Part shown: positions 18,336-28,628 of the stretch, in pieces | How the letters are laid out: each line of letters begins with the position of its first letter | Numbering within the stretch: the stretch's first letter is position 1 | Source of the DNA: DASXMT01 sp963803065 | GTDB taxonomy: Bacteria; Actinomycetota; Acidimicrobiia; Acidimicrobiales; RAAP-2 | Direction: 5' to 3' | Assembly: GCA_963803065.1 (NCBI GenBank) | Contig: CAWDKW010000010.1 | Location: 62,001 to 126,000, forward strand | Length of the DNA: 64,000 nt | The notes under the pieces: model-generated | The model's input: the letters and a program-made list of their open reading frames with translations, nothing else | What the model was told of the DNA's origin: nothing | The model's database searches: none | Program-made: the position numbers and the translations under genes

Positions 18336-18986
18336 GGACGTTGATCAGTTCGGACGACTTCTTTCCGGTTACCGAAGGGATGTGTCCCCGAACGAGGCTT
18401 TCCTCAAACAGAGACGATGAGGTGCCTGTTCCAACCGCGATCTTCGTACGTCCGAATCACAGAGCGGAGGCGAACCGACCTTCGGCTCGACGTGGAGGCG
18501 ACGCCCGTTGGTGGCACTTGGCCGGCGGCGACGATTCTGGGCGACGCCAACCCGCTTCATCCCGACTAGCTCGCTGTCCGATACGTCCGTCGCACCGAGT
18601 CGACCATGACGCCCTGCCCTCTGAGTCCGTGTCGTATCCGCCAGGGCGGGCGTGGGCAGTTGGTCGGGGAGCGAGCACCCTTTCCGACCACGGCGGCTAG
18701 CACTGCGCTGCAAAGCGGACTTCGATGCCGTTGCGGCGAATGGCGCGCTCGTCGTTGAACGGTGCGATCGTCATCGAGCCATCAATGGCTACGGTGGCCG
18801 AGGCTCACCTCCTGACGTTCGCGCAGCCCACAGCCAGCGTTCCGGTCAGTCACTTTGCATGAGCGGACGACTACGAAGAGCATTGAACCTCTCGCCCGGT
18901 GGAATCACCACAAGGATCGGACCGGGAACCCGTTCCTCAATTATCCGAGTCAGCGATCCCCGTCGGCTCACTCGGTAGTCACGCGC
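18336..18986. other. gene-poor interval
   Basis: No frame here looks like protein, and no repeat or RNA gene was recognised. The composition is more even than in the flanking genes. Confidence 0.45.
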
Positions 18987-19016
18987 ACGACCCCGCAGCT
19001 TCGGCCGCGGGGTCGT
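18987..19016 (-). terminator. hairpin terminator after cydAB
   Basis: A perfect 10-bp stem (ACGACCCCGC / GCGGGGTCGT) with a 10-base loop lies 32 bp beyond the cydB stop. There is no clear T tract, as is common in high-GC genomes. Confidence 0.65.
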
Positions 19017-19047
19017 CGTGTGTTCGGGATGGGCACGCCCCTTCTGG

Positions 19048-20226
19048 TTACCGTCGGCGGCCGACTCGGCGCTCCCGCCGCCGGCGGAGGAAGAAGTAGA
19101 CCACCGCGATCAAGGCGATGACTGCACCCGTCAGACCGGCATGAGCCCGCGACGATGGACTGCCGGGCGGCAGGACCGCCGACACGTCTGTCCCAGCGAC
19201 GGGGTCGGCGGCCCCGGGAACGATGCCTTCGCCGGCGTAGAGCAGACGGCGACTTTGCAGGCTGAACAAGAGGGCGAAGGAGGGACCGACGAGTAGTACG
19301 ACGACGATGAACAAGACGACCAGCGCGACCAGGACCGAGTGAGGGGCGCTGGCGTTGTCCAGCGTCAGCCCACTGCCGGGCAGCAGCGCAGGATATTGGG
19401 CGACACCCCATCCCCAGATGACCGCGGCCACCCCGAGCGCGGCGACGACACGAGCGAGCATGAGCTGGGCGCTCCTCACGAGGGCGAGCACAGCCAACCC
19501 GCAGAGGCCGGCAAGGATCATGAGGGGCAGCGCCCGGCCTGTGAGGTGAGAGTACAGATCGGGGTTCGAGCTGTTCAGTTCGGCCAGGAGTGCCAGTGAG
19601 ACGCCCCCAGCCGCGATGGCGGCGGCTTGAGTGCGGTGGGTGAAATAGGCTCGCAGCCGCCAAGCGTTGCGGCGGGCCGCCTCGCCTGTCAGATAGACCG
19701 CGGCCAGGTAGCCGCAGGCGGCCACGAACAAGATTCCCGTGAGAAGCGCCGTCGGGTTGGTCCAGGCTTGCGAGCTGGCGCCGGTGGGGCTGGCGGGGAC
19801 GCCCCGAGTGGCGATGGCGCCGATCACGGTACCCATGAAGAACGGGGTCACCAACGAGGACAGGGCAAAGGTGGCGCCGACGGCTCGCTGCAGGGGGAGC
19901 CGGGATAGTTCCTTGCGGAATGCGAATCCTGCGCCCCGCAGCACGATTCCGCCCACGGCCAGCCACAGCGGCAACGCGGCGACGGTCATGACCGCGGCAA
20001 AGGCTTGGGGGAAGGCGGTCCAGAAGATGACAAGGTCGAACACGAGCCAAACGTGGTTGGCCTCCCACACCGGGGTAATCGACTCGTCGATGAGCTGGCG
20101 GACCGGTGCCCCGCGCTCGTCGCCGCCGGCGAGCAGGTCCCACAGGCCGCCTCCGAAGTCTGCCCCGCCCAACACGGCGTACAAGGTGATCCCGAGCAGC
20201 AGGATGGCCCCCACGGTCGCCGCCAT
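19048..20226 (-). CDS. cydB: cytochrome bd ubiquinol oxidase subunit II
   Basis: A 392-residue membrane subunit of the high-affinity quinol oxidase. It starts with the conserved GGADFGGGLWDLLAG, followed by ITPVWEANHVWLVFDLVIFWTAFP and PFFMGTVIGAIATRG. About eight transmembrane helices are expected. ATG 20226 overlaps the cydA stop (ATGA), so the two are coupled. No cydDC assembly exporter follows; a hairpin closes the operon. Confidence 0.96.
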   Translation of the reverse strand: MAATVGAILLLGITLYAVLGGADFGGGLWDLLAGGDERGAPVRQLIDESITPVWEANHVWLVFDLVIFWTAFPQAFAAVMTVAALPLWLAVGGIVLRGAGFAFRKELSRLPLQRAVGATFALSSLVTPFFMGTVIGAIATRGVPASPTGASSQAWTNPTALLTGILFVAACGYLAAVYLTGEAARRNAWRLRAYFTHRTQAAAIAAGGVSLALLAELNSSNPDLYSHLTGRALPLMILAGLCGLAVLALVRSAQLMLARVVAALGVAAVIWGWGVAQYPALLPGSGLTLDNASAPHSVLVALVVLFIVVVLLVGPSFALLFSLQSRRLLYAGEGIVPGAADPVAGTDVSAVLPPGSPSSRAHAGLTGAVIALIAVVYFFLRRRRERRVGRRR

Positions 20227-21638
20227 CAGGAGAGCACCTTTTCCTCGGCCCTCTCGGACGGCCCAGGCTCCGGGCCGTAGGGTACAGCAGCCTGTTCGGT
20301 GTCCGTGCGCCGCCAGCGTCGGGCCAGCATCCGCAGGATGAGGATCGTCGCCACGCCGAGGACCGCGTACAGGAGGATGACGATGCTCAAGCTGGCAATG
20401 ATCCCGCCATTGGTGGTGGACGCTTGGTTGGTGGTCAGCCGCTGGTAGACCACCCAGGGCTGCCGGCCGACCTCGGTGACCACCCAGCCGCACTCCATGG
20501 CCACGATGGCGGCCAGGCCACTGACGGCGCCCAGCAGCCAGAACAGCCGCTGCGGCGGGAGGCGCCGCCGCCGCCACCATTCATACGCCGCCCAGAGCCC
20601 GACCAGCAGCAGCAGGAATCCCAGTCCGACCATGGCGTCGAAGCAGAGGTGGATCAGCCACACCACCGGCGGCCGATAGGCGGGCTGCACGCTGTCCCAC
20701 CCGATGACCTTGGTGCCCGGCGTGAAGCCGACCAGCAGAGAGTCCATGTCAGGGATCTTCAGTCCGCCGTACACGTGGCCCCCGGCCCAGAAGCCACCGA
20801 GCCACTCGGGCACGTGTGTCGATGTGTGCTGAACGTATTCCATCGACGCGAACTTCACCGGCTGGTCGTGAGCGATGGCGCGAGCGGCGGTATCGCCGAC
20901 GAAGATCTGGAAGGGGGTCAGTATCGCTGAAGGGATGAAGGCGATGGCGAAGCCGGTGTAGTGGTAGCGGTCGCGACGGCCTCGCAAGATGCCGGCGGCG
21001 TAGACCCCGGCGACCGTGAACCCGCTGACCAGGTAGGCGGCCAGAATCATGTGCGGCATCTCATAGGTGGCCGCGTGGTTGAAGTAGACCTGCCACACGT
21101 TCACCGACACAATCCGGCCGCCCCGTTGGGTGAAGCCTCCGGGCTGGTTCATCCACGAATTGACAGCAATCACCGACATCGCCCCAAAGATGCCGCTCAC
21201 CGCGATGGGCAGTCCGCTCGCCCAATGGGCCCACCCCGACAGCCGACGCCAACCGTACAGGTAGATGGCAGTGAAGATGGCCTCCAGAAAGAAGAACAAG
21301 CCCTCGACACCGAACGGGAAGCCGAGCACGGACCCGTACTGGCGCATCAGACCCGGCCAGAGCAGGCCGAGCTCAAACGAGAGCACCGTGCCCGTCACCG
21401 CCCCGACAGCGACCAGCACTGCCATCGCCTGCGACCAGCGCCGCGCCAGTTGCATTGCCGTCTCGTCATGACGACGCAATCCGATGAACTCGGCCAGCAG
21501 CACGATCGTCGGCAACGCGATCCCCAGGCAGGCCAAGATGATGTGGAAGCCCAGAGTCGTCGCCATCTGCGCTCGAGCTGGGACCACCTGCCCGCCCACG
21601 GGGGCCGTGACGAGCGTCACCACACCGGCCAGCTTCAT
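20226..21638 (-). CDS. cydA: cytochrome bd ubiquinol oxidase subunit I
   Basis: A 470-residue heme-bearing subunit of cytochrome bd oxidase. It oxidises quinol and reduces O2 to water with high oxygen affinity and without proton pumping. Visible landmarks are TLGFHIILACLGIALP (heme b595 ligand helix), GFPFGVEGLFFFLEAIF (conserved Glu pair) and NSWMNQPGGF. The quinol loop is short, as in the CIO type. It is transcribed away from the formate dehydrogenase genes across a 430-bp region, suggesting a shared regulatory zone. Confidence 0.96.
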   Translation of the reverse strand: MKLAGVVTLVTAPVGGQVVPARAQMATTLGFHIILACLGIALPTIVLLAEFIGLRRHDETAMQLARRWSQAMAVLVAVGAVTGTVLSFELGLLWPGLMRQYGSVLGFPFGVEGLFFFLEAIFTAIYLYGWRRLSGWAHWASGLPIAVSGIFGAMSVIAVNSWMNQPGGFTQRGGRIVSVNVWQVYFNHAATYEMPHMILAAYLVSGFTVAGVYAAGILRGRRDRYHYTGFAIAFIPSAILTPFQIFVGDTAARAIAHDQPVKFASMEYVQHTSTHVPEWLGGFWAGGHVYGGLKIPDMDSLLVGFTPGTKVIGWDSVQPAYRPPVVWLIHLCFDAMVGLGFLLLLVGLWAAYEWWRRRRLPPQRLFWLLGAVSGLAAIVAMECGWVVTEVGRQPWVVYQRLTTNQASTTNGGIIASLSIVILLYAVLGVATILILRMLARRWRRTDTEQAAVPYGPEPGPSERAEEKVLS

Positions 21639-22068
21639 GCTCCGCCCGCCGCTTCAGCGATGGAGAGCCGATGGCTGACGGTCAGAGTCGCCCTCATCGT
21701 GCTCGCCCGGGCTCACACCGGGAGGGGAAAGGACATCGTTGTTTGAACACGCAAACGAATAACCCTTTCTGTCTCTCTTCATAACCAGTCCGGCCAGTCA
21801 CTAACCATGTTCCAGGCCTCGTCGCCATCGCCTCGACCGCCGATGTCTCCTGGCAATGGGAACGCGTCGGTTCTCGGTACCAACCAAGGTGAGGCTGCGT
21901 CGCCCAGCAGGGCGACTCGTCGCAAACCGGTGAACCTCGCCCCTTGCAGGAGAATCTCGGGCTGCTTACAGTGAGTGGTATGCGCGTTTCGACGACGCGG
22001 TCGGGTGCTGTGCGGGGGTATGTCGAGCGTACAACGCCCATTTTCGCTGTTGGTCGGAGATCCGCCGC
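21639..22068. promoter_or_regulatory. divergent cydAB / fdh control region
   Basis: No gene is seen. It contains a GTTTG-N6-CAAAC inverted repeat at 21741-21756 about 100 bp from the cydA start, and a GTCGCCC-AGCA-GGGCGAC hairpin at 21899-21916. Both sit where regulators of two divergent respiratory operons would act. The region was also searched by eye for selC and none was seen. Confidence 0.45.
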
Positions 22069-25000
22069 ATGACGGCGGACGAGCGTGGTGGCGCTCCCGG
22101 TTTGGGTGGCCAACCGCGCCAGGGTCGGGGACTGCGGTCGTGGCCACTGTGGCGACAGCTCACCGGTGCGGACCCGCTCGGGCGCGGCGCCGCTGTTGAA
22201 TCGCACCAGTCAGCCGACCTCCGCTCGCGGATCCCCACCGCAGACCGCGTCGCTCGGTCAGTGTGCCCGTACTGTGCCGTCGGCTGCGGGCAATCCGTGT
22301 ACGTGAAAGATGAGGAAGTCATCCAGATCGAGGGCGACCCGGACAGCCCAATTTCCCGGGGAAGGCTCTGCCCGAAGGGCTCGGCAAGCAAGCAGCTGGT
22401 CACCGGTCCACAGCGGGAGCAGCGGGTGCTCTACCGGGCGCCATACGCCACCGAGTGGTCCTCACTGGACCTCGACACCGCCATGGGCATGGTGGCCGAC
22501 CGCCTGCTCGACGCGCGGGACAAGGGTTGGCAGGAGAGTGACGACCAGGGTCGCAAGCTCCGGCGGACCATGGGTGTGGCCAGCCTGGGCGGCGCCACCT
22601 TGGACAACGAGGAGAATTATCTGATCAAGAAGCTCTTCACCGCGCTGGGTGCCATACAGATCGAGAACCAGGCCCGCATATGACACTCCGCCACGGTCCC
22701 CGGTCTGGGGACCTCGTTCGGTAGGGGTGGTGCCACCAACTTCCAGCAGGACCTGGCCAACAGCGATTGCATCGTGATCATCGGCTCCAACATGGCTGAA
22801 GCCCATCCCGTCGGCTTCCAGTGGGTGGTCGAGGCCAAGAACCGGGGCGCCCGGGTCGTGCACGTCGACCCCCGGTTCACCCGCACGAGCGCCCTGGCGG
22901 ACATGCACGTCCCAATCCGTGCCGGAAGCGACATCGCCTTGCTCGGTGGGGTCATCAACCACATCTTGGAGCACGACAAGGCGTTCCTCGACTACGTCGT
23001 GCCCTATACGAACGCATCCTTTGTTGTTCGCGAAGAGTACGCCGATGCAGAGGACGGGGACGGGATTTTTAGCGGCTACCACGCCGAGACCGGGACCTAC
23101 GACAGCTCGAGCTGGCGGTATGAGTGCGAAGGTCAGGCCGACCTCGAGCCGTCACTCGAGTCGAGGGAGCATGCCGCCGGCGACCGGTACGGCTCGGGCG
23201 GCCCGAGCATCGACGCCGAGGGCATCGTGCGCGATCCGACGCTGCAGCACCCCCGGTGCGTGTACCAGCTCCTGAGGCGCCACTACGGCCGGTACACACC
23301 CGAGATGGTCGAGCGGACCTGCGGCATCCCGCGCGCCCACTTTCTTCAGCTCTGCGACTGGTGGACCAGCGCATCCGGCCGGGAGCGGACGTCGTCTGTG
23401 GTCTACGCCGTCGGCTGGACCCAGCACACGGTGGGCGCCCAGTACATCCGGACGGCAACCATCATCCAGCTGCTGCTCGGGAACATCGGGCGTCCCGGAG
23501 GCGGGATCATGGCCATGCGGGGGCACGCCAGCATCCAGGGCTCGACCGACATCCCCACCCTCTACAATCTCCTGCCCGGGTACCTCCCCATGCCGACCTC
23601 GACGTCAGGCAAAGACCTCCATACCTATCTGAGCAGCGTCAAAAGCGACAAGCACAAGGGTTTTTGGTACTACGCGGACACCTACATGGTCTCCTTCCTC
23701 AAGGAGTACTGGGGAGCCGCGGCGACGCCGGAGAACGACTTCTGCTTCGACTACCTGCCCCGCATCAACTGGGACCACGGCACGTACCAGACGGTGATGG
23801 ACATGATCGACGGCAAGGTGTTCGGCTACTTCCTGCTGGGCCAGAACCCGGCGGTCGGGTCCGCTCATGGGCGCCTGCAACGGTTGGGCATGGCCAACCT
23901 CGACTGGCTGGTGGTCCGGGACCTCGCCATGATCGAGAGCGCCACCTTCTGGAAGGACTCGCCCGAGGTGGCAACGGGCGAGGTCGTCACCGAGCAGTGC
24001 CGCACCGAGGTGTTCTTCTTCCCCGCGGCGGCCCATACCGAAAAGGACGGAACGTTCACCCAAACGCAGCGAATGCTCCAATGGCGAGAGAAGGCGGTCG
24101 ACCCCCGCGGCGACCAGCGGTCGGACCTGTGGTTCTTCTTCCATCTCGGCCGGCTGGTCAAGCAGCGGCTGGCGGGGTCGACCGAAGAGCGCGACCGGCC
24201 GATCCACGACCTGGCATGGGACTACGACGTCGTCGGGGACGAGCCTCAGGCCGCCGACGTGCTGCGCCACATCAGCGGCCAGGACCTCACCACCGGTCGT
24301 CAAGTCGACGGCTACCTGGACCTCAAAGCCGACGGATCGACGTCGTGCGGGTGCTGGATCTATAGCGGCGTGTACGCCGGCGGGGTCAATCAGGCCGCTC
24401 GGCGCAAGCCCCGGTTCGAGCAGGACGATTACGCCCTGGAATGGGGGTGGGTATGGCCGTACAACCGGCGGATCCTCTACAACCGGGCTTCCGCCGACCC
24501 CGAGGGCAAGCCGTGGAGCGAACGGAAGGCCTGTATCTGGTGGGACGAGGAACGAGGGCAATGGACCGGCCACGACGTGCCCGACTTCGAGAAGACCAAG
24601 CCGCCCGCCTTTCAGCCCGAAACTGATGCCCGCGGGCCGGCCGCGCTCGCCGGAGACGACCCCTTCGTCATGCAGGCCGACGGCAAGGGCTGGCTCTTTG
24701 CGCCCTCCGGAATGGCGGATGGGCCCTTACCTACCCACTACGAACCGCATGAGTCGCCGGTTGCCAACCCTCTCTACGCCCAGCAAGTGAACCCGACCAC
24801 CAAGGTGTACGGGCGGCGGGACAACCCCTCGAACCCCTCACCCCCCGAGCCCCACGGGGACGTCTTCCCGTTCGTGCTGACTGCGGCCCGGCTGACCGAG
24901 CACCACACGGCGGGCGGCATGAGCCGCACCCTGCCATACCTGTCGGAGCTGCAGCCCGCCCTGACCGTTGAGGTGTCGCCCGAACTGGCTCGCCAGCGCG

Positions 25001-25401
25001 GGCTGGAGCACCTGGGCTGGGCCCACGTGGTGACGAGCCGAGCTGTGGTGGAAGCCCGGGTCATCGTCACCGACCGGATGAAGCCCCTCCGGGTCCAAGA
25101 CCGGGTGGTCCATCAGATCTGGTTGCCGTACCACTGGGGACCAACCGGCCTGACGACCGGGGACGTGGTCAACGACCTCTTCGGCGTGGTTCTCGACCCG
25201 AACGTGCTCATCCAGGAGAGCAAGGCGGCGACCTGCGATATTCGGCCGGGCCGACGGCCACAGGGTCCCGCCCTCCTCGAGTACCTGGCCGACTACCGCA
25301 CGCGGGCCGATATCACCCCGGCCACCGGCACCCAGACGGCGACGGCCCCAGGGGTCCCGCACATCCAGCACGTCGTCGGTCGCAGAAAGCCGGCTCCATG
25401 A
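22069..25401 (+). CDS. fdhA: selenocysteine formate dehydrogenase, alpha (catalytic) subunit
   Basis: A molybdopterin oxidoreductase of about 1110 residues that oxidises formate to CO2. A TGA at 22681-22683 (codon 205) lies in ENQARI-TGA-HSATVPGLGTSFG, exactly the selenocysteine position of FdnG-type enzymes; the frame continues to 25401. A [4Fe-4S] motif (CPYCAVGC ... RLCPKGSA) is near residues 66-103, and the C-terminal molybdopterin-binding domain is intact. There is no Tat signal, so it probably faces the cytoplasm, unlike E. coli FdnG. GGAG precedes ATG 22069. Its stop overlaps fdhB (ATGA). Annotation tools that treat TGA as a stop would split it in two. Confidence 0.96.
22681..22727 (+). 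promoter_or_regulatory. SECIS element for UGA recoding
   Basis: Directly after the Sec codon, GGTCCCC (22695-22701), loop GGTCT (22702-22706) and GGGGACC (22707-22713) form a perfect 7-bp hairpin. The GGTCT loop begins at the 19th base after TGA, the same offset as in E. coli fdhF by my count. The unpaired U of the E. coli element is absent here. It would bind SelB. Confidence 0.85.
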
Positions 25402-26417
25402 GATTCGCACCCCACAGCCTCTCCGGCCCGGTCGACGACGTGGCCGAACAGGCCGGTCACACCGACCATCCGCCACGGGTCGGATTCTTCACCGACACGT
25501 CCGTCTGCATCGGCTGCAAGGCCTGCGAGGTGGCGTGCAAGGAGTGGAACGACGTCCCTGCTGACGGGCTCAACCTGCTCGGCATGTCCATGGACAACAC
25601 CGGCATGCTCGGCGCCGACACCTGGCGACACGTCGCCTTCATCGAGCAGCCGCGTCGGCTCGGCCACCAGGATCCCGGGTTGGCCGATCTTCCCGTCGGG
25701 CCCTCGTCCACCAGCTACGCGAGCGGCATCGTCGCCGACCAGCTGCGCCAGACAGAGCGGGGTGGCGCCGAGCTCGGCACCTCGGCCTGGGCCCCGGAGC
25801 CATCCGGCGCCGGCGCTCCGCCGGACGAATCGGGCGCGGCCAGGATGGACTTTCGCTGGCTGATGATGTCCGACGTCTGCAAGCACTGCACCCACGCCGG
25901 CTGCCTGGACGTGTGCCCGACGGGAGCGCTGTTCCGCACCGAATTCGGGACCGTGGTCGTGCAAGAGGAGATCTGCAACGGCTGCGGTTACTGCGTGTCC
26001 GGTTGCCCCTTCGGCGTGATCGATCGCCGAGAGGACGATGGCCGGGCCCACAAGTGCACGCTGTGCTACGACCGGCTGCGGGACGGGCTGGAGCCGGCGT
26101 GCGCCAAGGCCTGCCCGACGGATTCCATCCAGTTCGGGCCGCTCGACGAGCTGCACACCACGGCTCGCGCCCGAATCGAGCAGCTCCACGAAGCCGGAGT
26201 CCCCGAGGCCCGGCTCTACGGCGACGACCCCGACGACGGCGTCGGCGGGACCGGCGCGTTCTTCCTGCTCCTCGACGAGCCTCCGGTGTACGGCCTGCCG
26301 AACGACCCGGTTGTTCCGACACGAGACCTGGGCCGCATGTGGCGGGTGGCGGGGGTCGCCGCCGCCGCCCTTGTCACCGCCGCTGTGAGCGCCTTCGTCG
26401 AGGTCCGGCAACGGTGA
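25398..26417 (+). CDS. fdhB: formate dehydrogenase iron-sulfur (beta) subunit
   Basis: A 339-residue ferredoxin-type electron-transfer subunit carrying four cysteine clusters: CIGCKACEVAC near 34, CKHCTHAGCLDVCP near 160, CNGCGYCVSGCP near 195 and CTLCYDR ... CAKACP near 220. It moves electrons from FdhA to the membrane subunit. A C-terminal hydrophobic helix (WRVAGVAAAALVTAAVSAFV) probably anchors it, as in FdnH. It overlaps fdhA by ATGA and the next gene by GTGA, giving a tight three-gene operon. Confidence 0.95.
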   Translation: MRFAPHSLSGPVDDVAEQAGHTDHPPRVGFFTDTSVCIGCKACEVACKEWNDVPADGLNLLGMSMDNTGMLGADTWRHVAFIEQPRRLGHQDPGLADLPVGPSSTSYASGIVADQLRQTERGGAELGTSAWAPEPSGAGAPPDESGAARMDFRWLMMSDVCKHCTHAGCLDVCPTGALFRTEFGTVVVQEEICNGCGYCVSGCPFGVIDRREDDGRAHKCTLCYDRLRDGLEPACAKACPTDSIQFGPLDELHTTARARIEQLHEAGVPEARLYGDDPDDGVGGTGAFFLLLDEPPVYGLPNDPVVPTRDLGRMWRVAGVAAAALVTAAVSAFVEVRQR

Positions 26418-27406
26418 ACAGCGACCGGGAAGGCTCCGCGCCCATGGGCGGTAGCGCCACCGTCGATGGCAAACGTCGGCGGTTTGGTCGCGCTCGCGAC
26501 GACGGCTCTGGCGAGACGTCCATGGTCGACCGGGCGGAATTCTCCAGCTACTACGGACGCCCAGTTCTCAAGCCCCCGGTGTGGACGAACGACATTGCCT
26601 ACTACTTCTTTCTCGGGGGACTGGCCGCGGGCAGCAGCCTCCTCGCCGCCGGCGCCGACCAGACGGGCCGCAGCGCGCTGCGTAGGGGCAGCCGTCTCGG
26701 CGCCGCCGCAGCGATCGGCGCCGGATGCGTGTACCTGATCCGAGATCTCGGACGGCCGGAGCGGTTCCACTACATGCTCCGTGTCGCCAAGCTCACCTCG
26801 CCGATGAGCGTCGGCACCTGGATACTCACTGCCTATGGCCCACTGGCCGGTCTCGCCGCAGTGGCGGAGGTGGTCCCCGGTCGTATGCGTGGGGGCTCGG
26901 TGGGCCGGTTATTGACGGCCGCCGGCCGACCGGCCGGGCTGGGTGCCGCCGTACTCGCCCCCGCGGTCGCCAGCTACACCAGCGTTCTGATCTCGGACAC
27001 CGCCGTACCCGCCTGGCACGAGGCGCTCGATATCCTGCCGTTCATCTTCACGGGGAGCGCGGCCGCCAGTGCAGGGGGACTCGGCATGATCGTTTCCCCG
27101 GTGGCGGAGGCCGCCCCGGCCCGTCGCCTCGCCCTCTACGGTGCCATCGTCGAGCTCGCCGCCTCACGCAAGCTCGAAGACCGCCGCACGGCGGCGGTCG
27201 AGCCGTACCTGGGGGGCGAGGCCGGGCGCCGTCTCAACCGGGCCAGCACCCTGACGGGGGCCGGGGTCCTCGGTTCCCTGCTGTTTGGCCGCCGCAGCCG
27301 CCTGGCCGCCATCGCCTCCGGGATCGCCCTGCTCCTGGGCGGGCTCTACGAGCGGCTCGGGATCTTCCAGGCGGGAGTGGATTCGGCCAAGAACACCACT
27401 TCATGA
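26414..27406 (+). CDS. NrfD-family membrane quinone subunit of formate dehydrogenase
   Basis: A 330-residue membrane protein of the NrfD/PsrC type, which passes electrons to or from the quinone pool without heme. Conserved segments are PPVWTNDIAYYFFLGGLAAGSSLL and YTSVLISDTAVPAWHEALDILPFIFTG. It replaces the cytochrome b gamma subunit of E. coli FdnI. GTG 26414 overlaps the fdhB stop (GTGA). The basic N-terminal extension before MVDRAEFSSYYGRPVLK is variable in the family, and ATG 26522 is a possible alternative start. Confidence 0.9.
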   Translation: MNSDREGSAPMGGSATVDGKRRRFGRARDDGSGETSMVDRAEFSSYYGRPVLKPPVWTNDIAYYFFLGGLAAGSSLLAAGADQTGRSALRRGSRLGAAAAIGAGCVYLIRDLGRPERFHYMLRVAKLTSPMSVGTWILTAYGPLAGLAAVAEVVPGRMRGGSVGRLLTAAGRPAGLGAAVLAPAVASYTSVLISDTAVPAWHEALDILPFIFTGSAAASAGGLGMIVSPVAEAAPARRLALYGAIVELAASRKLEDRRTAAVEPYLGGEAGRRLNRASTLTGAGVLGSLLFGRRSRLAAIASGIALLLGGLYERLGIFQAGVDSAKNTTS

Positions 27407-27583
27407 GCCTGACAGGAACGACGCGACGTCTCCAGCTCCGGCACACCGCCCTCGTGACGACACAGGAACGGTCTGGATGGGGAACGAGCTCTGAAGGACG
27501 AGTGGACGCCCTGGCTCGGGTGCGGCACCATGTGCCGGGCCGGCACGCCGTCGGTCGATGGTCAGCGAGGGGGGAGACAAGCC

Positions 27584-28204
27584 ATGTCGCTCAAGGTGGT
27601 CGGTGCAGGTGTCGGTCGAACCGGTACCCATTCGTTGAAGATCGCATTGGAACAGCTGTTGGGCGGGCCGTGTCACCACATGATCGAAGTAATGGGCGAT
27701 CCGACCCAAGTGCCGGGATGGATCGATGCCATCGAAGGTCGTTCTGTCGACTGGTCCGTCATGCCGGCCGGCTATGTCTCGCTCGTTGACTGGCCAGGGT
27801 GTTCGTTCTGGCCGGAACTTTCAGCCGCCAACCCCGACGCCCTGGTGTTGTTGTCGGTGCGGGATCCACAATCGTGGTATCGCAGCGCATCGAACACGAT
27901 CTTCCAGTCGTTCGACAAGGTTCCCCCTGAACTGCAACCTTGGATGAATGCGCTGCGGGTACTCCTGCATGATCGCTTCAGCGATCGCTTTGATGATGCC
28001 ACTGCGATGATGGATGCCTACGAGCGCCACAACGCCGCCGTGCGTAAAGCCACGCCCTCGACGAGGCTCTTGGAATGGACCCCAGAGGATGGATGGGACC
28101 CAATCTGTGATCGACTCGGCCTCGAGGTTCCGAGCGATCCATTCCCTGTCACCAACACAACCGATGAGTTCCGAGCCATGGTCGGGTTGGAGCCGCTCCG
28201 GTGA
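27584..28204 (+). CDS. sulfotransferase-family protein
   Basis: A 206-residue protein of the P-loop sulfotransferase superfamily. The PAPS 5'-phosphosulfate loop is VVGAGVGRTGTHSLKIALEQ at 5-24, and the 3'-phosphate-binding region is near VLLSVRDPQSWYRSAS. ATG 27584 has a strong GGGGGAG ribosome binding site. Many actinobacterial members of this short type have no known acceptor. It stands alone after the formate dehydrogenase operon; a functional link is not implied. Confidence 0.85.
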   Translation: MSLKVVGAGVGRTGTHSLKIALEQLLGGPCHHMIEVMGDPTQVPGWIDAIEGRSVDWSVMPAGYVSLVDWPGCSFWPELSAANPDALVLLSVRDPQSWYRSASNTIFQSFDKVPPELQPWMNALRVLLHDRFSDRFDDATAMMDAYERHNAAVRKATPSTRLLEWTPEDGWDPICDRLGLEVPSDPFPVTNTTDEFRAMVGLEPLR

Positions 28205-28628
28205 CCTCCGACGCCTACTGTGATGCCCTCACCACTACCGCCCGGTAGCGGCCCGACGGCGCCGTACCGGACGTCCTGCGACCGTTGCGCTTCGATTCAT
28301 GGTTGGTCCGCTCCTGGTTGGCACCCTCGGAGAACGTGAAGGTCTCGCCTGGTCAGCGACCTTCGGACGTGCCCATCCGCTCGTCCGATGCCGGTGGGTC
28401 AGGCACCGGGTCACTACTCCGGCCTCTGAGAATGCCTTGACATTAGGGACTAAGGGCCCTATTGACCATGCGAAGCTTCACGTTAGGTTGTCAGCACGAA
28501 AAGGTGATTGCCGCAGAACATCGAAATCCCGTGAACGAAATCCCGTGGAGTGACGTGTGTTCGTCGGCCGCATCCGGTGCGCAGGCGGGCACGAAACGGC
28601 ATTTCTCGCACGCCGAGGGAGGTGACAG
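28205..28628. other. intergenic region with DosR-like box
   Basis: No gene is recognised. The notable element is the GGGACTAAGGGCCC palindrome at 28446-28459, described separately. Confidence 0.45.
28446..28459. promoter_or_regulatory. DosR/DevR-like box
   Basis: GGGACTAAGGGCCC matches 12 of 14 positions of the mycobacterial DosR core GGGACTWWAGTCCC (recalled from the literature). It is AT-flanked (ATTA / TATT) and lies 169 bp before the ATG of the small gene at 28629. Function is inferred only. Confidence 0.45.

Noticed and set aside
18375..18395. GGGATGTGTCCC as another DosR-like box
   Set aside because: It is two bases too short between half-sites and lacks a sensible downstream gene.
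21639..22068. selC tRNA near the formate dehydrogenase
   Set aside because: No GGTTCGA-type T loop or long acceptor arm could be found by eye in this gap.
22681..22683. Reading the TGA in the formate dehydrogenase gene as a premature stop or pseudogene
   Set aside because: Its exact position in the Sec motif, the intact downstream frame and the SECIS-like hairpin all favour recoding.
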